Notes: generated by a model not told the origin, from the sequence alone. DNA of 64,000 nucleotides from an uncultured Gemmataceae bacterium (GCA_937923405.1 CALDUY010000011.1:1-64000); one strand, 5' to 3'; counted from the first letter of the stretch, positions 26,282 through 36,502 are shown. A program made the numbers and translations.

Positions 26282-27880
26282 TTACCCTCCTGGCTGCGTG
26301 GTTCCCTCCGTGGTGCTGTTCATCGGCGGAAGCACCCGCACGACAACGAGCGTACAGTCGTCGTTGACCATCTGGCGTTGCTCGCGCTGGGAATCGAGCT
26401 GTTGACGCCAGGCACCTTCCTCGATGACTTCAAACTGATTCCAGTCGGGCGGCTGACCGTTCTCCACCTGGCGGAGTAACAGTTCAGCCACCGCATCGGT
26501 CGCCAAGAGAAAGAGATCCCCTGGCAGACACCGCCCCTTTGCCCGGAGCGGGTTGGGCGACGAGTCGAGCTTGGTGCGCAGCAGAGCTGGCCCAAGAACA
26601 AAATGTCGAGTGGCGGCAATCGGAAAGCTGGCGAGCAACTGATTGTCGCGCACCCAAAACAGACAGCTATCACCGACGGCCCAAGCACACCAATAGATAG
26701 CGTTGTCTTGAGGGTTAATGGAGATCTGTAAAGTTGTTAAAGTTGCTGATGCGCCATCGCGTTCGACTTTTTCTTGTTGTGACCAGCGAAGTCCGCCTGG
26801 TCGGTTGTTGATCTCCCGCAACCAAGCCGCGCGATGCCCCCGTACCCAGGCCAGCAGGTCGGCACTGTGCTGAAAGTTGGGCTGATCCGCTACGAACGCC
26901 TCGGCCAACTGCCGCGCCCACAGACGAGCAAAAATCCCCTGCGAGGCTCCATCGCAGATCGCTGCTACTGCTCGTGATGCATCGAAAGCGAAGGCATCTT
27001 CCCATTCCTGCTCGGCATTGCCTTTCTTGACGTACCATAAGGCACGCATCCAGACACAAGCGGGGCTGCCGTCGTCGCGTGGATCCACAGGCTGACACGC
27101 TGTCTCACGCAGCAACCGTTCGACCACTGGCCAGGGATTGGCATTGACCCACAGGGCACGCCGTTCTTCCATGTCCGAGGTCGAGCTGGAAATGCGACTA
27201 CTCAGCTCCCACAACCGCTGCCAGCAACTTTCCGGTGAGCTGGGACGTTGGCCATGCACCGACCGACCGACCTTCTCGCTAAAGATGAGGTGGGCCAAAC
27301 CAATCGACCCGCTAGCGCTACCCAGCAGTTGCAACGATCTCCCGCTACGCATCAGGTGATCGTCGCAGATTTCGCCATCACTAAAGTGCAAGATCACCGC
27401 CGGCCAAGCGTCGGCATGAGTGACTAGCCACCGACTCGTCAGATGCAGGGCATAGGCCAGCGCCGCCGACGCCGCCGGTTGATCTATCGACTGCTCGGCC
27501 AGTTGGTGGTACAGGTTCGAATCGAGTCGGTGCGAGGGGGCCTTCGGCTCCGAGGCATCAATTTCTCGACTAATCAGATCTGTTAAGTGAATCAAGAACG
27601 GTTCCTTGCCTGTCTCTCTCAATAGTGGAGTAAAGCTTAATTTTCCCTCCGAGTTGTGGCAATAAGCGATCACTGCCACACTCAGATTGCCGACTCGTTC
27701 GATGCCCCGGTGATGCAGTTCGAGCAATTGACGGAGAATCACTTCCACACCGCGACAAACCAGCGTGAGTTTGCGTGGCTCCTCGCTCCCCTCGCGACAC
27801 GCGCGCAACATCGACGGAGTTGCTTGTACCAGACAAAACAAACAACCAGGGCGAGTCGACAAGGGGGAACCTGCATTCAT
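26282..27880 (-). CDS. VWA-PP2C fusion protein
   Basis: Encodes 532 residues. Residues about 12-205 resemble a von Willebrand A domain, but the metal motif DxSxS is replaced by VQATPS, while a later HFSDGE keeps its Asp. Residues about 295-520 resemble a PP2C phosphatase: VAAICDGASQG (309-315), WAVGDSCLFWV, LLATDAVAELLL and NDDCTLVVV give the usual metal-binding Asp positions. PP2C enzymes remove phosphate from Ser or Thr, so this may oppose the kinase-like protein of the same operon. The start lies 12 bp after the stop of the neighbouring VWA gene, with GGAGACGG upstream. The VWA part is probably metal-independent. Activity of the phosphatase part is likely but unproved. Confidence 0.75.
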   Translation of the reverse strand: MNAGSPLSTRPGCLFCLVQATPSMLRACREGSEEPRKLTLVCRGVEVILRQLLELHHRGIERVGNLSVAVIAYCHNSEGKLSFTPLLRETGKEPFLIHLTDLISREIDASEPKAPSHRLDSNLYHQLAEQSIDQPAASAALAYALHLTSRWLVTHADAWPAVILHFSDGEICDDHLMRSGRSLQLLGSASGSIGLAHLIFSEKVGRSVHGQRPSSPESCWQRLWELSSRISSSTSDMEERRALWVNANPWPVVERLLRETACQPVDPRDDGSPACVWMRALWYVKKGNAEQEWEDAFAFDASRAVAAICDGASQGIFARLWARQLAEAFVADQPNFQHSADLLAWVRGHRAAWLREINNRPGGLRWSQQEKVERDGASATLTTLQISINPQDNAIYWCAWAVGDSCLFWVRDNQLLASFPIAATRHFVLGPALLRTKLDSSPNPLRAKGRCLPGDLFLLATDAVAELLLRQVENGQPPDWNQFEVIEEGAWRQQLDSQREQRQMVNDDCTLVVVRVLPPMNSTTEGTTQPGG

Positions 27881-27892
27881 GCCGTCTCCGAC

Positions 27893-28768
27893 TCAGCGTA
27901 GCAAGCTCGGATCGATGGCCACGGCCACCGTGCCCACGCTGATGAGTTGCAGCATCTTGGTACCATCGGCATTGAACGCCATGCCGCGCGAGTTCACCGT
28001 GGCCCGCAGATTCTTCACCTCGGCCAGTTCGCGTTGCTTTTGCGTCAACGGACTGGACATGCGGAAGAGCATGCGGCTGAACTCATCGGGCAGCTGCGAC
28101 TCACTGTCCGGCAAGAAGACGCCTTCTGCCTCGCTGCTGGACAGATGGCAATTGTACAACAAGACGTTGCCATCCGAAGTGGAAACTCCGCGAAGATCCG
28201 CAGCTGCCGGTTCGGGGTCCCCATCCGTCGATTCGCCGTCGGTTATGTTGATGACAATCGGCGGAAACGAATTAGGATGACTGGAACACCAGTATTCGAG
28301 GATCGGTTTGACGTACTGAAACACGCCGCACATCGGAGTACCGGCCATCATGTCCGGACTGGGTTTGCGATACCAGATCGGCATCGTGAACTTGACCTTG
28401 ATTAGTCCGCCGGCTCCATCGTCTTGATCGCGTTCGCGCTCTTCCATGTCCAAAGGGTTATCGTAAAGTTCCACGATACTGACCAAGTCTCGGCCTGCTA
28501 GCGCGCCGCCCAGCGCCGGCCCGATGATGGGAATTGCCTTCTTGTCTGTGGTGTAGCCGATCACGCCAACGTCGAAGTAGTGCCGTGGCTTCTCTTCTCC
28601 CTTTTCGCACATCGTGATCAGTTCGCTGATGAAGCGATTGATAGCCGTGGCCACCGCATCGCACTTGGACCGCGGCGACCCAGCGAACGAGTCGGTCATT
28701 GAAAACGAATGATCCACCAGAAACAAAATGCATCCGGGATTGGATCGATCGACTTGTTGTTGATACAT
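27893..28768 (-). CDS. VWA-domain protein with intact metal site (TerY-like)
   Basis: A single von Willebrand A domain of 291 residues. The metal-ion-dependent adhesion site is complete: DHSFS (19-23), a Thr in MMAGTPMCG, and Asp in INITDGES. Such cytoplasmic VWA proteins act as metal-dependent scaffolds in bacterial signalling and stress systems such as TerY. It has no signal peptide or membrane segment. The next gene, 12 bp downstream, is a VWA-PP2C fusion with a broken metal site, so the two may form an active/inactive pair. The start has GAGGTG upstream; the gene begins 33 bp after the preceding one. Confidence 0.88.
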   Translation of the reverse strand: MYQQQVDRSNPGCILFLVDHSFSMTDSFAGSPRSKCDAVATAINRFISELITMCEKGEEKPRHYFDVGVIGYTTDKKAIPIIGPALGGALAGRDLVSIVELYDNPLDMEERERDQDDGAGGLIKVKFTMPIWYRKPSPDMMAGTPMCGVFQYVKPILEYWCSSHPNSFPPIVINITDGESTDGDPEPAAADLRGVSTSDGNVLLYNCHLSSSEAEGVFLPDSESQLPDEFSRMLFRMSSPLTQKQRELAEVKNLRATVNSRGMAFNADGTKMLQLISVGTVAVAIDPSLLR

Positions 28769-28801
28769 CGTAGAGGCACCTCGTCAGGGAGCAGGGATCG
28801 T

Positions 28802-30988
28802 TCAGAAGGTCAGATCGTCGATCATACAGTAGCGTTTACCGGGCAGTCCGCTGGCTTTTCGGCCACAGATCGGACAGCGGTCGTCGTCTTGTTTGCTAGG
28901 GCTTGGTTTGGAATGGCCTTGGGGCAGAGTCGCCTTCGTGGTAGGGGACAGAGTGACCGAAACCTTGTCGAGGCGAGGAGGCGACGGAACGGTTATTGGC
29001 GGCCCAGTGTCGCTGGCCATGCGGACGGTCACTTTGGCTCCCAGAACGGTTCGCTGATGTCCCGGTGGAACGGGTTCCGTGCGTTTGCTCAGCACATCCT
29101 CACAGAACACTCGACCATCGAGAAACGAATAACGGTACGCCACCTCCGGAGCACCTGGGATCAGTACTTTACACCAGCGACGATGGCCACCGACGCCGAT
29201 CGGTTCGGGACCAAGGTTTACTGTACCGATCTCTTTTGGGCGATATTCGATCTCCAACCAGGCGCGGCGGAACGCGGCCTCGACCAGTGCGACCATCAGG
29301 CCGATACAAAAGCCCAGCAGCACCGCGCCGGCCCATCGTCCGGCCATCTCCGCTCTTAAAGCCGACGCTCCCAGGAAGGCCCCGCCACCTAGCACGCCGC
29401 CTAACGCACCGGCAAAAGTGGCTTTGGTCCTATCCAGATTGGGAATGAACCAACCAACCCCCCAGCCAACCAGTCCGCCCAACAGCGTCCAGCCAGCCAG
29501 GAAGCCAAGCGAGGCCAACGTCGACCCGCCCCCCAGTGAAGGATGTTGCAATACTTCAGCAAGACTACCGGCCAATCCGCCTGCGAGCATTCCGCCCACG
29601 AGCAACAGAGCCGCTTCCCTCAGGCTTAACCAAGGTCGCTGCAGCGAGCGATTCTGGCCGATCGCCAACGCCAGCCCTAGCCCCGTCGCCAGCAATCCCG
29701 TCCAGGCGGCCATGAGCGGAATCTTCAGCCAACTCCACGAGGAGGCCGCTGGTTCCAGCACCGTCAGCTGGAAGTCGCGTTTCACCGGCGTAACACCCTC
29801 GGCACTGGCCATGACCGAAAGTGGCCGTGTCCCTGGCGTTGCCTGGCCAGCTCGCAACAGGAGATCGGCTTCAGTTGTTCCCGGTTGTACCGTCACAGCC
29901 TCACTCGACAAATCGGTGAGATCGCCAGTTACTTCCAGCTTGATCGGATGCATCAGTCCTGTGCTGGTCAGAGCGAGGGGCAGCCAATTTTCACCGTTGC
30001 GAGCAACTTCCAACCGTTCCGGAACCGCGAGCTGAAGTGTGCCTTGAGTGATGTTGAGGGTGAATGGCATCACCACTGAGACACCGCCTCCGGCGTCCGT
30101 GTGTGCGAGTAGATGAAGCGAACGCGAACCATTCACTGCACCAGGCAAGATTCGCAAGGGCAGTTCACCGCTTGTCTGAGGATGGTTCAGCGTGACGCTG
30201 GTTGACTCGACTCCAGGGGGATTTCCTTGCAACGCGACAGTAACCGGGCTGGTGAAAAATCCTCGAGACAGGACGAACGGCAGGCGATTCTCACCTCCGG
30301 GAGGGATGTCGATGACCGGGGCGACGGCTAACCGCAACACAGGCTTCAGCACGAAGGACTTCTCGATGCTATTCTCTTTGACGACAGTGAGTCGACCCTT
30401 AAAATCGCCGCGTTGATCGCCATAGCGCATGGTCACTTCAAAATTGGTCGGTCCGACGTTGTCATGTTGAGCATAATAGTTCACGAAGACGCGATAGGTG
30501 CCGAAAGGCGCGCTGCCTTCGGGCCAGAAGATGTTTTCGATGGGTCGATTATCCTCTCGACCTCTAGCGTTCTTGTCCACGTCAAGCCAACCGCCGGTGG
30601 GCGATTTCTTGCGATTAAAGAAAATGTGATGCCCAAGCGGATCGATGCAGTGTAGGTCGAGATCGTTGTAGTTCTCCCACTTGAGCATAATATGAACATC
30701 GCCAGTTCGACCGCCAGCGCGTAGCCGGCGCTCCTCAAAGCCGGGCGGGGGGGGCGGCGGTTCGGCCTGCTTGGGCGGCGGAGGCGCGTCGGGACGATTT
30801 GCCTTGCCGGCAACCACATCGTCAGGAGGAACGGGACGCGAGACCAGCGTCGGCGTGATCGCTCTCGAGGTCGTTACCGTCTGTCGGGCCGCCGACAGTA
30901 ACCCTTCTCCCACAACCGCGGCGAAAAGGCAGCCCATCGCTCCGATCAGCCCAAACTGGAGCATTTTGCCCCACGCGCCTGCCGACAT
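28802..30988 (-). CDS. Membrane protein with DUF2135-like domain, beta domains, degenerate FHA and zinc ribbon
   Basis: Encodes 728 residues. A membrane segment at the N terminus and a Pro-rich stretch lead to a domain at about 92-180 with VHIMLKWENYNDLDLHCIDP, WLDVDKNA and IFWPEGSAPFGTYRVFVNYY, the pattern of YfaP/DUF2135-type domains. Several immunoglobulin-like beta segments follow, then a Gly-rich multi-pass region ending CIGLMVALVEAAFRRAWLEI. A degenerate FHA-like part and a zinc ribbon (CPICGR, then RYCMIDDLTF) complete it. The order from the membrane region onward matches the FHA protein at 20882-22054, so the two are paralogous there. The second Cys pair of the ribbon is half lost. 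The start at 30988 has GGGGAG upstream, unlike the one at 31018. Confidence 0.78.
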   Translation of the reverse strand: MSAGAWGKMLQFGLIGAMGCLFAAVVGEGLLSAARQTVTTSRAITPTLVSRPVPPDDVVAGKANRPDAPPPPKQAEPPPPPPGFEERRLRAGGRTGDVHIMLKWENYNDLDLHCIDPLGHHIFFNRKKSPTGGWLDVDKNARGREDNRPIENIFWPEGSAPFGTYRVFVNYYAQHDNVGPTNFEVTMRYGDQRGDFKGRLTVVKENSIEKSFVLKPVLRLAVAPVIDIPPGGENRLPFVLSRGFFTSPVTVALQGNPPGVESTSVTLNHPQTSGELPLRILPGAVNGSRSLHLLAHTDAGGGVSVVMPFTLNITQGTLQLAVPERLEVARNGENWLPLALTSTGLMHPIKLEVTGDLTDLSSEAVTVQPGTTEADLLLRAGQATPGTRPLSVMASAEGVTPVKRDFQLTVLEPAASSWSWLKIPLMAAWTGLLATGLGLALAIGQNRSLQRPWLSLREAALLLVGGMLAGGLAGSLAEVLQHPSLGGGSTLASLGFLAGWTLLGGLVGWGVGWFIPNLDRTKATFAGALGGVLGGGAFLGASALRAEMAGRWAGAVLLGFCIGLMVALVEAAFRRAWLEIEYRPKEIGTVNLGPEPIGVGGHRRWCKVLIPGAPEVAYRYSFLDGRVFCEDVLSKRTEPVPPGHQRTVLGAKVTVRMASDTGPPITVPSPPRLDKVSVTLSPTTKATLPQGHSKPSPSKQDDDRCPICGRKASGLPGKRYCMIDDLTF

Positions 30989-31078
30989 GTTGGCCAACTC
31001 CCCGCAACGGTGAATCATTGAGAAGGTTATTTTGCGTGAATCGTATTAACTTCACGCTACTTAATCCAACTTAGCCAG

Positions 31079-32422
31079 TCACTGAAATAACTCGGGATGT
31101 GTCCTCGACACCTGAAGAATCGCTTCCAATCGATTTCGTTGGCCTGTCAATTGCCCTTTCTCCGGATAAAGGTCACACGCCTTTCTGAACTCTTCCAACC
31201 CTGCCGTGGTCCACTTCAGGGCTTTACGTTTTTCGTTATAAAAATGGGCCACTTTGCTTTTCGAGGTTCCTTCTATCGCTCGTTTTCCTGGCGGCAACTC
31301 TTTGGGAATTTCGATCGTTCCTCCATTGGAATCGTATTCATACAGATCCACCTCGGCTTCGGGTAACGTGAACTCATTGTATCCAGAATCAATCAGTTTT
31401 GTGGGTGCTTTACCCGTACTTCTCTTCCAGTGTATGGTAATGTTTTCGCGATCTGCCGTAATTCCATTATGAAAGCGAACGACATTGTCGAACGAGATAG
31501 ATCGAGGTAGGTACTCCTCACCAAAGCGCTCGACACTTCGTTGAATGGCAGGCACGAAGGCGGCATCGATGGAGTTGCGGAATTCGGCAAACTTAGTGAG
31601 ATGCTCCTCCGCGAGACGATAGTTCTTCGATTTTTCAATCTCAAGCAAAATCTCGGAATGGGCAGCAATTAGATCTCTCAATTTCAATACTTGCTCCAGC
31701 CGTGCTTGTTGACGCTTAGCCCAGAGATAATGCTCGTTCACCAGTTTACGAGGTTCCGCGGACAACGAGTCCATGCGAGCCAGGAATTGATTGATCCGAC
31801 TGAGAAGTTCGTCAGCCTTGTCACGGAATTGCACCAACGCACGTTCACGGTCTTTATTCTCTGGTACTGTAGAGGCTTGTTCGAGTTGATCCGGCAACTT
31901 GCTTTGGTTCAGATCGAACTCTAGTTTTTTCCGTTCAAATGCCATTCGTTGAACCACCAGATCCGGCTCGATGGATTTTGCCGCAGGATGATCTTCTAAC
32001 TTGGTAAACAGAGCTTCAATCTCTTGATTGTTAGTTGGTTCATAGGTAGATAATTGTTTGCGAATTGCGGATTGCAGTTGGTTTAATTCTTCAGAATAGG
32101 TTTGCAATCGGCGACGTACTTGCTCCAATTGTTTTGTAAGTGTGTGGTGTGCTTCAGCCAGTCTTCGATTCCATATTGAACTGGAGTCTGCGGTGAGTTC
32201 GCGATCCGCAAGCGTCAGATAAGCCGCATAAACCTGATTTTGCAGCTTAGCTTCCTTCACGGCTTGCTGTGTGATCGCGATTTGCCCAGGAAGAGTCGTC
32301 GATCCAGCCGTACTAGGTGGTTCCACCGTGGGACGTTCTAGAGTGAGAAGCAAGATCACTTGTAAATACGCGAGGTAGCCCAGGGGAAGGGCCGGGAATA
32401 GCAACAGCAAATACCGCCACAT
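31079..32422 (-). CDS. Membrane-anchored coiled-coil protein, unknown function
   Basis: Encodes 447 residues: one N-terminal membrane segment (about 4-27), then long helical heptad regions (LTKQLEQVRRRLQTYSEEL; ALVQFRDKADELLSRINQFL) up to about 300, and a mixed C-terminal region with TIEIPKELPPGKRAIEGT. No enzyme motif is visible. The start is preceded by AGGAGA. It lies 30 bp after the GAP1-type gene and is AT-richer than most of the operon. It may be a membrane scaffold for the neighbouring cytoplasmic parts, which is inference from context. Confidence 0.7.
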   Translation of the reverse strand: MWRYLLLLFPALPLGYLAYLQVILLLTLERPTVEPPSTAGSTTLPGQIAITQQAVKEAKLQNQVYAAYLTLADRELTADSSSIWNRRLAEAHHTLTKQLEQVRRRLQTYSEELNQLQSAIRKQLSTYEPTNNQEIEALFTKLEDHPAAKSIEPDLVVQRMAFERKKLEFDLNQSKLPDQLEQASTVPENKDRERALVQFRDKADELLSRINQFLARMDSLSAEPRKLVNEHYLWAKRQQARLEQVLKLRDLIAAHSEILLEIEKSKNYRLAEEHLTKFAEFRNSIDAAFVPAIQRSVERFGEEYLPRSISFDNVVRFHNGITADRENITIHWKRSTGKAPTKLIDSGYNEFTLPEAEVDLYEYDSNGGTIEIPKELPPGKRAIEGTSKSKVAHFYNEKRKALKWTTAGLEEFRKACDLYPEKGQLTGQRNRLEAILQVSRTHPELFQ

Positions 32423-32452
32423 ATAGCATCTCCTAAGTGGAGTTATCCGCCG

Positions 32453-35400
32453 CTAGAATTTCCCATTTAGACTTTTTAGTAACTCCTGGAACACACGATC
32501 CTTGTCCCGGAATGAAGGTAAGGAGTTTTGTTTGGATTGCAATAGTTTCGCCAGATTCTGTCTAGCTTGCGCCGTCTGTGCAGCAATCTCCTCGGCGGAC
32601 TCCTTTCCAGTTCGATTCGCCTTGTGCTGGCTGATGAATTCCAGCAGTACCAATAAGAACTCGTGTACAGCTTCTTGATTTGTGGATTGAGGGGTTGTTG
32701 AGGTCAAAAGGTTCTCCGTCGCTGCGAGCATCAGGTAGAGCGGATCTTTGATCTTCTCCTGCACCTTACGACCGCACAGCTGATCCAACTCTCTGCCGAG
32801 TGTGTTGGTAAACTGATTGGCAGATGGATTACGCAGCTTCAGAATCAGTTCTGCGAACTGTCGCCGAACAGCTAAGGGAGCAGCTTGGGGAGATTGCTGT
32901 AGCACGTTCGAGACGGTTCGGCTCAATTCCTGCAAATTCTCGATTTGTTCCGCCAATGCCGTTCTTATCGGTATCAACGAGGTGGGTTTCAAGAACCCCT
33001 CAATCGTTCCGGGCATCCATTTAGCGAGCGATTTCGTTTGTAATGCCTGTTTAATGCTATCGAGTCGTTTGCGATTATCCTCAAGTTGCTTGGAGTCAAT
33101 CAGATGGTCGATGGCCAACACGCGATGAACGAGATTTGTATGTTCGAGGGCTAAGGTCATTTCGTCATGGATCTGCTTGATTTGTGTGAGATTGCTACGA
33201 AGAATTTGTATGCTAGTAATCGTATCGTTTAATTCACGGAGATAGCCGCTCCAGTTGGACGCATCGTGAGTCCAAGTAAGGGTTGCTTGATCGAGTTGTC
33301 GGTTTCGTTCTACGATGACCTTCTTTCGAACTTCCTCCAGGATGTCTGCGCTCTCGATACGTTCGAGTGCAAGCAGAGATTCCTGAGCAGAACTAAGCGT
33401 GCTTCGTAACTCATCCTCCTTGATCGCTCTCAATAATTTGAATGCTTCTTTTTGCTGAATGCTTAATTTTTCACCTAAGCTCTTTGCGTTGAGCTTCTCG
33501 GTGCTGTCAGCAAACGCTTGTAATTGATCCTCAATCGCTTGCAATCGCTCTTGATGTTTAGTTCGAGGCAGATCTGCGATTCCATTGACCGAGGACATCT
33601 CCTGATGTAGTTGCTGTACTAAAGCACTGAGAGAAAGTAAGCTTTGTAGATTGTTTTTATCCCAGATTGTGGATGTCGCGCCGGTGAACCCTGTTCGCGC
33701 TATGGGGGCTGGTTGCGAGGCTTGAGGAACTGGCGGCGTGTTGCGAAGCCGTTGAATCAATCCCCAGCCTCCTGCAAAGAGCAGTAGGAAGGCTCCTAAC
33801 ACAACTACTAAAATCCAGTTGGAGGAGCGGATAGTTCCCGAGGGCTGATCCAGTAGCTCTTGGAAATCAACTGGCGTCGAGGACTGCACTGGGGAAGCCT
33901 GATGCAGTGGAATGGCCTGAGGTCCAACACAAGACGGAGCAAAGTCTTCCGGCAATCGAATGGCCTGTGGTACCGTGATCGGCGTGTTTGCTACATGCTG
34001 TTGTGCTAATTCATTTTGAATGGCTTCAGCAACTCCTGGTTCTAATTGAGATTGATAGCGTTGAATCAAAGGAAGGCGAAATTTTTTAATGACGTGATGC
34101 ATTAGATAGAATTTTTGATAGGCTGCGACTTGTCGAGCATCGGTACAGACCTTGAGTAGCTCTAACCAAGTCTCAAAACGTCGTGCGATCGCTTTCCATT
34201 CCTCCCCGCTTTCTTGGCAATACTCGAAACTGGTGACGAAGGCTTCCAGAGTTGCTTCCTCCATCCGAGCTGGTATGACGATGTTCTGAAATCGCTGTTG
34301 CAGTATGGAATCCAAGCGAAGTCCGCGACGTTTGCATACTTCTAGTAACAACTTTAACTGTTCCTGGTCCATCTCATGAGGCCGAGAAAAGAATTGCTCC
34401 AGGTAATCCCAATCCAGTACGGCTTCCTTTGCGTCATCTGGAACCAGATCTGCAAGATAATGAATGGATTCGGTTAATTTGGTCAATAGCTGCTTTTGTT
34501 GCCCATCGCGTTTCACGATCAAGTATTCATTCAGTTGAGAAGTGAATGACTGCCAAGCATCGATCTTTTCCTTTGAAAGCTGACTCACTTTGGTCAGCCA
34601 ACGAGATAGATTCTCATGTTTTAACCAGAATTCTAACCAACTAGATTTATATGCACCAAATTTGTTCAATGCTTGATGCAACACAGCTGGACTTATCTTC
34701 CAGGAAGCATTCAGGATTCGCTGTAGCATCTGCTCTTTCTTTTCAAAGTTCTGCTGAGAGAGCAGAAGAGATAGGGCTTCCGATTGAAGGTCTGGAGACT
34801 TGTTAATGAAGTGGTTATGCCAAAACGTACTCAATAATTGCTCGTCCGCAGACTGTAGAAGTTCCACTGCCGAACTAATCAGTGGCGGACCTTTCTTAAT
34901 TGCCTTGTAGATTGCAAGCACACGCCAGGAGATAGGTACTTGCGACTGCACGATCTGCGTTAAATCCTCTGCAGTGCGAACAGAAAGTAATGGTTCCAGG
35001 CCAGAGAGCAGCTCCTCTCCAAGCCGATTCAATTCATGCCATGTTTTTAGTAACGGAAGTCGCAGTTGTGAAATGTGAACGAGGGATTGTGCAGCGATTG
35101 TTTCTCGAAACACCTGCTTCAACTCATCGCGAGATAGTATTTTTGTTAATCGATTCCAGTGTGCTTTCCACTGCGAGAGTAGATCTGGTTGAATGGCTTG
35201 TTCCGAAAGATCTGCCAGTAATTCCTGAAGATGCTTACGCAGCAGTTCTCGATTCGATTCCAGAAAGGCAGAGGATCCAGCAATCGATCGTCGTACGATT
35301 TCCCAGACAAGTGATTCCTGCTGGGTGAGTAATTCACGACCGGATTCATGCTGCTTTAGTACGACTAGATCGGCGTCGGTCCCCTTCCCCTGAAGCAGGC

Positions 35401-36469
35401 GATGTCTTGCCTCTAGTAACTCTAGACCAGTACGGAATTGCGTGAGAGTTGGATTCTCGCTTCGAGACTGGGCGTAGCAGGTGTCAATCTTGTTCCATTC
35501 CCCTGAAGCAGCAAAATCGATTAAATGATTTACTTCTTGGGGAATATCTGTTTGCAATTCGATTGAGCAGCGATGGTGAAAGGAATCAATCGCATAACCT
35601 AATTCCTGAAAACATTCATCTGGAAGTGGAGGATGACCCGACAAATTGGTGTAGGTTCCAATAACTCGTGCCAGGCGATACTGTTTGAGGTCATGGCCGC
35701 CATGATATTCGTAAGTTGTGAAGGTGAGATCGGACAAACACGAATCGCGAAGCAGTCGTAGAGTGGCGAAGAGAAGCAGAACCATCAATCCTGGTTCAGC
35801 CAGAAGAAAGAGACGCTGGCGCGACTCGCCGGGCTGAGATCGCATGACGCGGAGGCATCCGCACAACAGCTGACACAGCAGTTCACGACGGCGTGGGGCT
35901 TCGTTTGCAAGACGGGGGGGAATCAGCAAGGTCGCCAGCTGATTCTCTAGTATTGGAAATTTAGGAGCAAGAAAAGCGGTTATCAGGGCGTCGGATAACT
36001 GGTTGCCGACCGGGAGCGACTTCAAGGAAGGCAAGTGTTTACTGGCTCCGGTTGGATAATCGGTTGCCCAAGATGGAGCGGCCCAACTACGCAGCGCGTC
36101 GAGGGGAGAAATGTAACGACTGAGCAAAACATGGGTGAAAAAACTGTTTGGGCGGTCATCCGAAGAACTGCGTGCGTAGGTAGTGTGAACCAGAGCCGTC
36201 TGGCCGTGAGGCGTCTTCAGTCGAGCCAGCCGGCGAGGCGTCTGTTCCGGTTGAGGAGTCTGTCCCCGCAGATCGATGGGAAGTTTATACGAGCAGTTAT
36301 CGCGCACAAAGCGAAAGAGTTCGAGATCTCGAAGAGAAGCGGCGCGAATGCTGAAACCACCGTCACTGTTCAGATAGTCATCTTGTGGCAGACAATGCGT
36401 ATAGTAGATCTGATCCAGATGCCGAACGGGATCCGAGAGTGGTGAAGATCGATCAGGAGAAACGGACAT
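32453..36469 (-). CDS. GAP1-N2-type GTPase-associated protein
   Basis: Encodes 1338 residues. The first about 170 follow the GAP1-N2 pattern: LDQIYYTHCLP, GGFSIRAAS, TPRRLARLKTPHGQTALVHT, the SFFTHVLLSRYISPLDALR block and a following Trp-rich SWAAPSWATD. This domain was defined by its company with unusual GTPases in predicted conflict or signalling systems. A long helical middle region follows, then a membrane segment near 875-900 (WILVVVLGAFLLLFAGGW) and a coiled-coil tail. The start at 36469 is preceded by GGAAGGAGAG. It follows the kinase-like gene by 33 bp and the GTPase gene by one gene, as expected for this association. The GAP1-N2 name is from recalled family pattern. Confidence 0.75.
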   Translation of the reverse strand: MSVSPDRSSPLSDPVRHLDQIYYTHCLPQDDYLNSDGGFSIRAASLRDLELFRFVRDNCSYKLPIDLRGQTPQPEQTPRRLARLKTPHGQTALVHTTYARSSSDDRPNSFFTHVLLSRYISPLDALRSWAAPSWATDYPTGASKHLPSLKSLPVGNQLSDALITAFLAPKFPILENQLATLLIPPRLANEAPRRRELLCQLLCGCLRVMRSQPGESRQRLFLLAEPGLMVLLLFATLRLLRDSCLSDLTFTTYEYHGGHDLKQYRLARVIGTYTNLSGHPPLPDECFQELGYAIDSFHHRCSIELQTDIPQEVNHLIDFAASGEWNKIDTCYAQSRSENPTLTQFRTGLELLEARHRLLQGKGTDADLVVLKQHESGRELLTQQESLVWEIVRRSIAGSSAFLESNRELLRKHLQELLADLSEQAIQPDLLSQWKAHWNRLTKILSRDELKQVFRETIAAQSLVHISQLRLPLLKTWHELNRLGEELLSGLEPLLSVRTAEDLTQIVQSQVPISWRVLAIYKAIKKGPPLISSAVELLQSADEQLLSTFWHNHFINKSPDLQSEALSLLLSQQNFEKKEQMLQRILNASWKISPAVLHQALNKFGAYKSSWLEFWLKHENLSRWLTKVSQLSKEKIDAWQSFTSQLNEYLIVKRDGQQKQLLTKLTESIHYLADLVPDDAKEAVLDWDYLEQFFSRPHEMDQEQLKLLLEVCKRRGLRLDSILQQRFQNIVIPARMEEATLEAFVTSFEYCQESGEEWKAIARRFETWLELLKVCTDARQVAAYQKFYLMHHVIKKFRLPLIQRYQSQLEPGVAEAIQNELAQQHVANTPITVPQAIRLPEDFAPSCVGPQAIPLHQASPVQSSTPVDFQELLDQPSGTIRSSNWILVVVLGAFLLLFAGGWGLIQRLRNTPPVPQASQPAPIARTGFTGATSTIWDKNNLQSLLSLSALVQQLHQEMSSVNGIADLPRTKHQERLQAIEDQLQAFADSTEKLNAKSLGEKLSIQQKEAFKLLRAIKEDELRSTLSSAQESLLALERIESADILEEVRKKVIVERNRQLDQATLTWTHDASNWSGYLRELNDTITSIQILRSNLTQIKQIHDEMTLALEHTNLVHRVLAIDHLIDSKQLEDNRKRLDSIKQALQTKSLAKWMPGTIEGFLKPTSLIPIRTALAEQIENLQELSRTVSNVLQQSPQAAPLAVRRQFAELILKLRNPSANQFTNTLGRELDQLCGRKVQEKIKDPLYLMLAATENLLTSTTPQSTNQEAVHEFLLVLLEFISQHKANRTGKESAEEIAAQTAQARQNLAKLLQSKQNSLPSFRDKDRVFQELLKSLNGKF

Positions 36470-36502
36470 GCAAGCTCTCCTTCCGCGCACGAAAAGCTCT
36501 TT

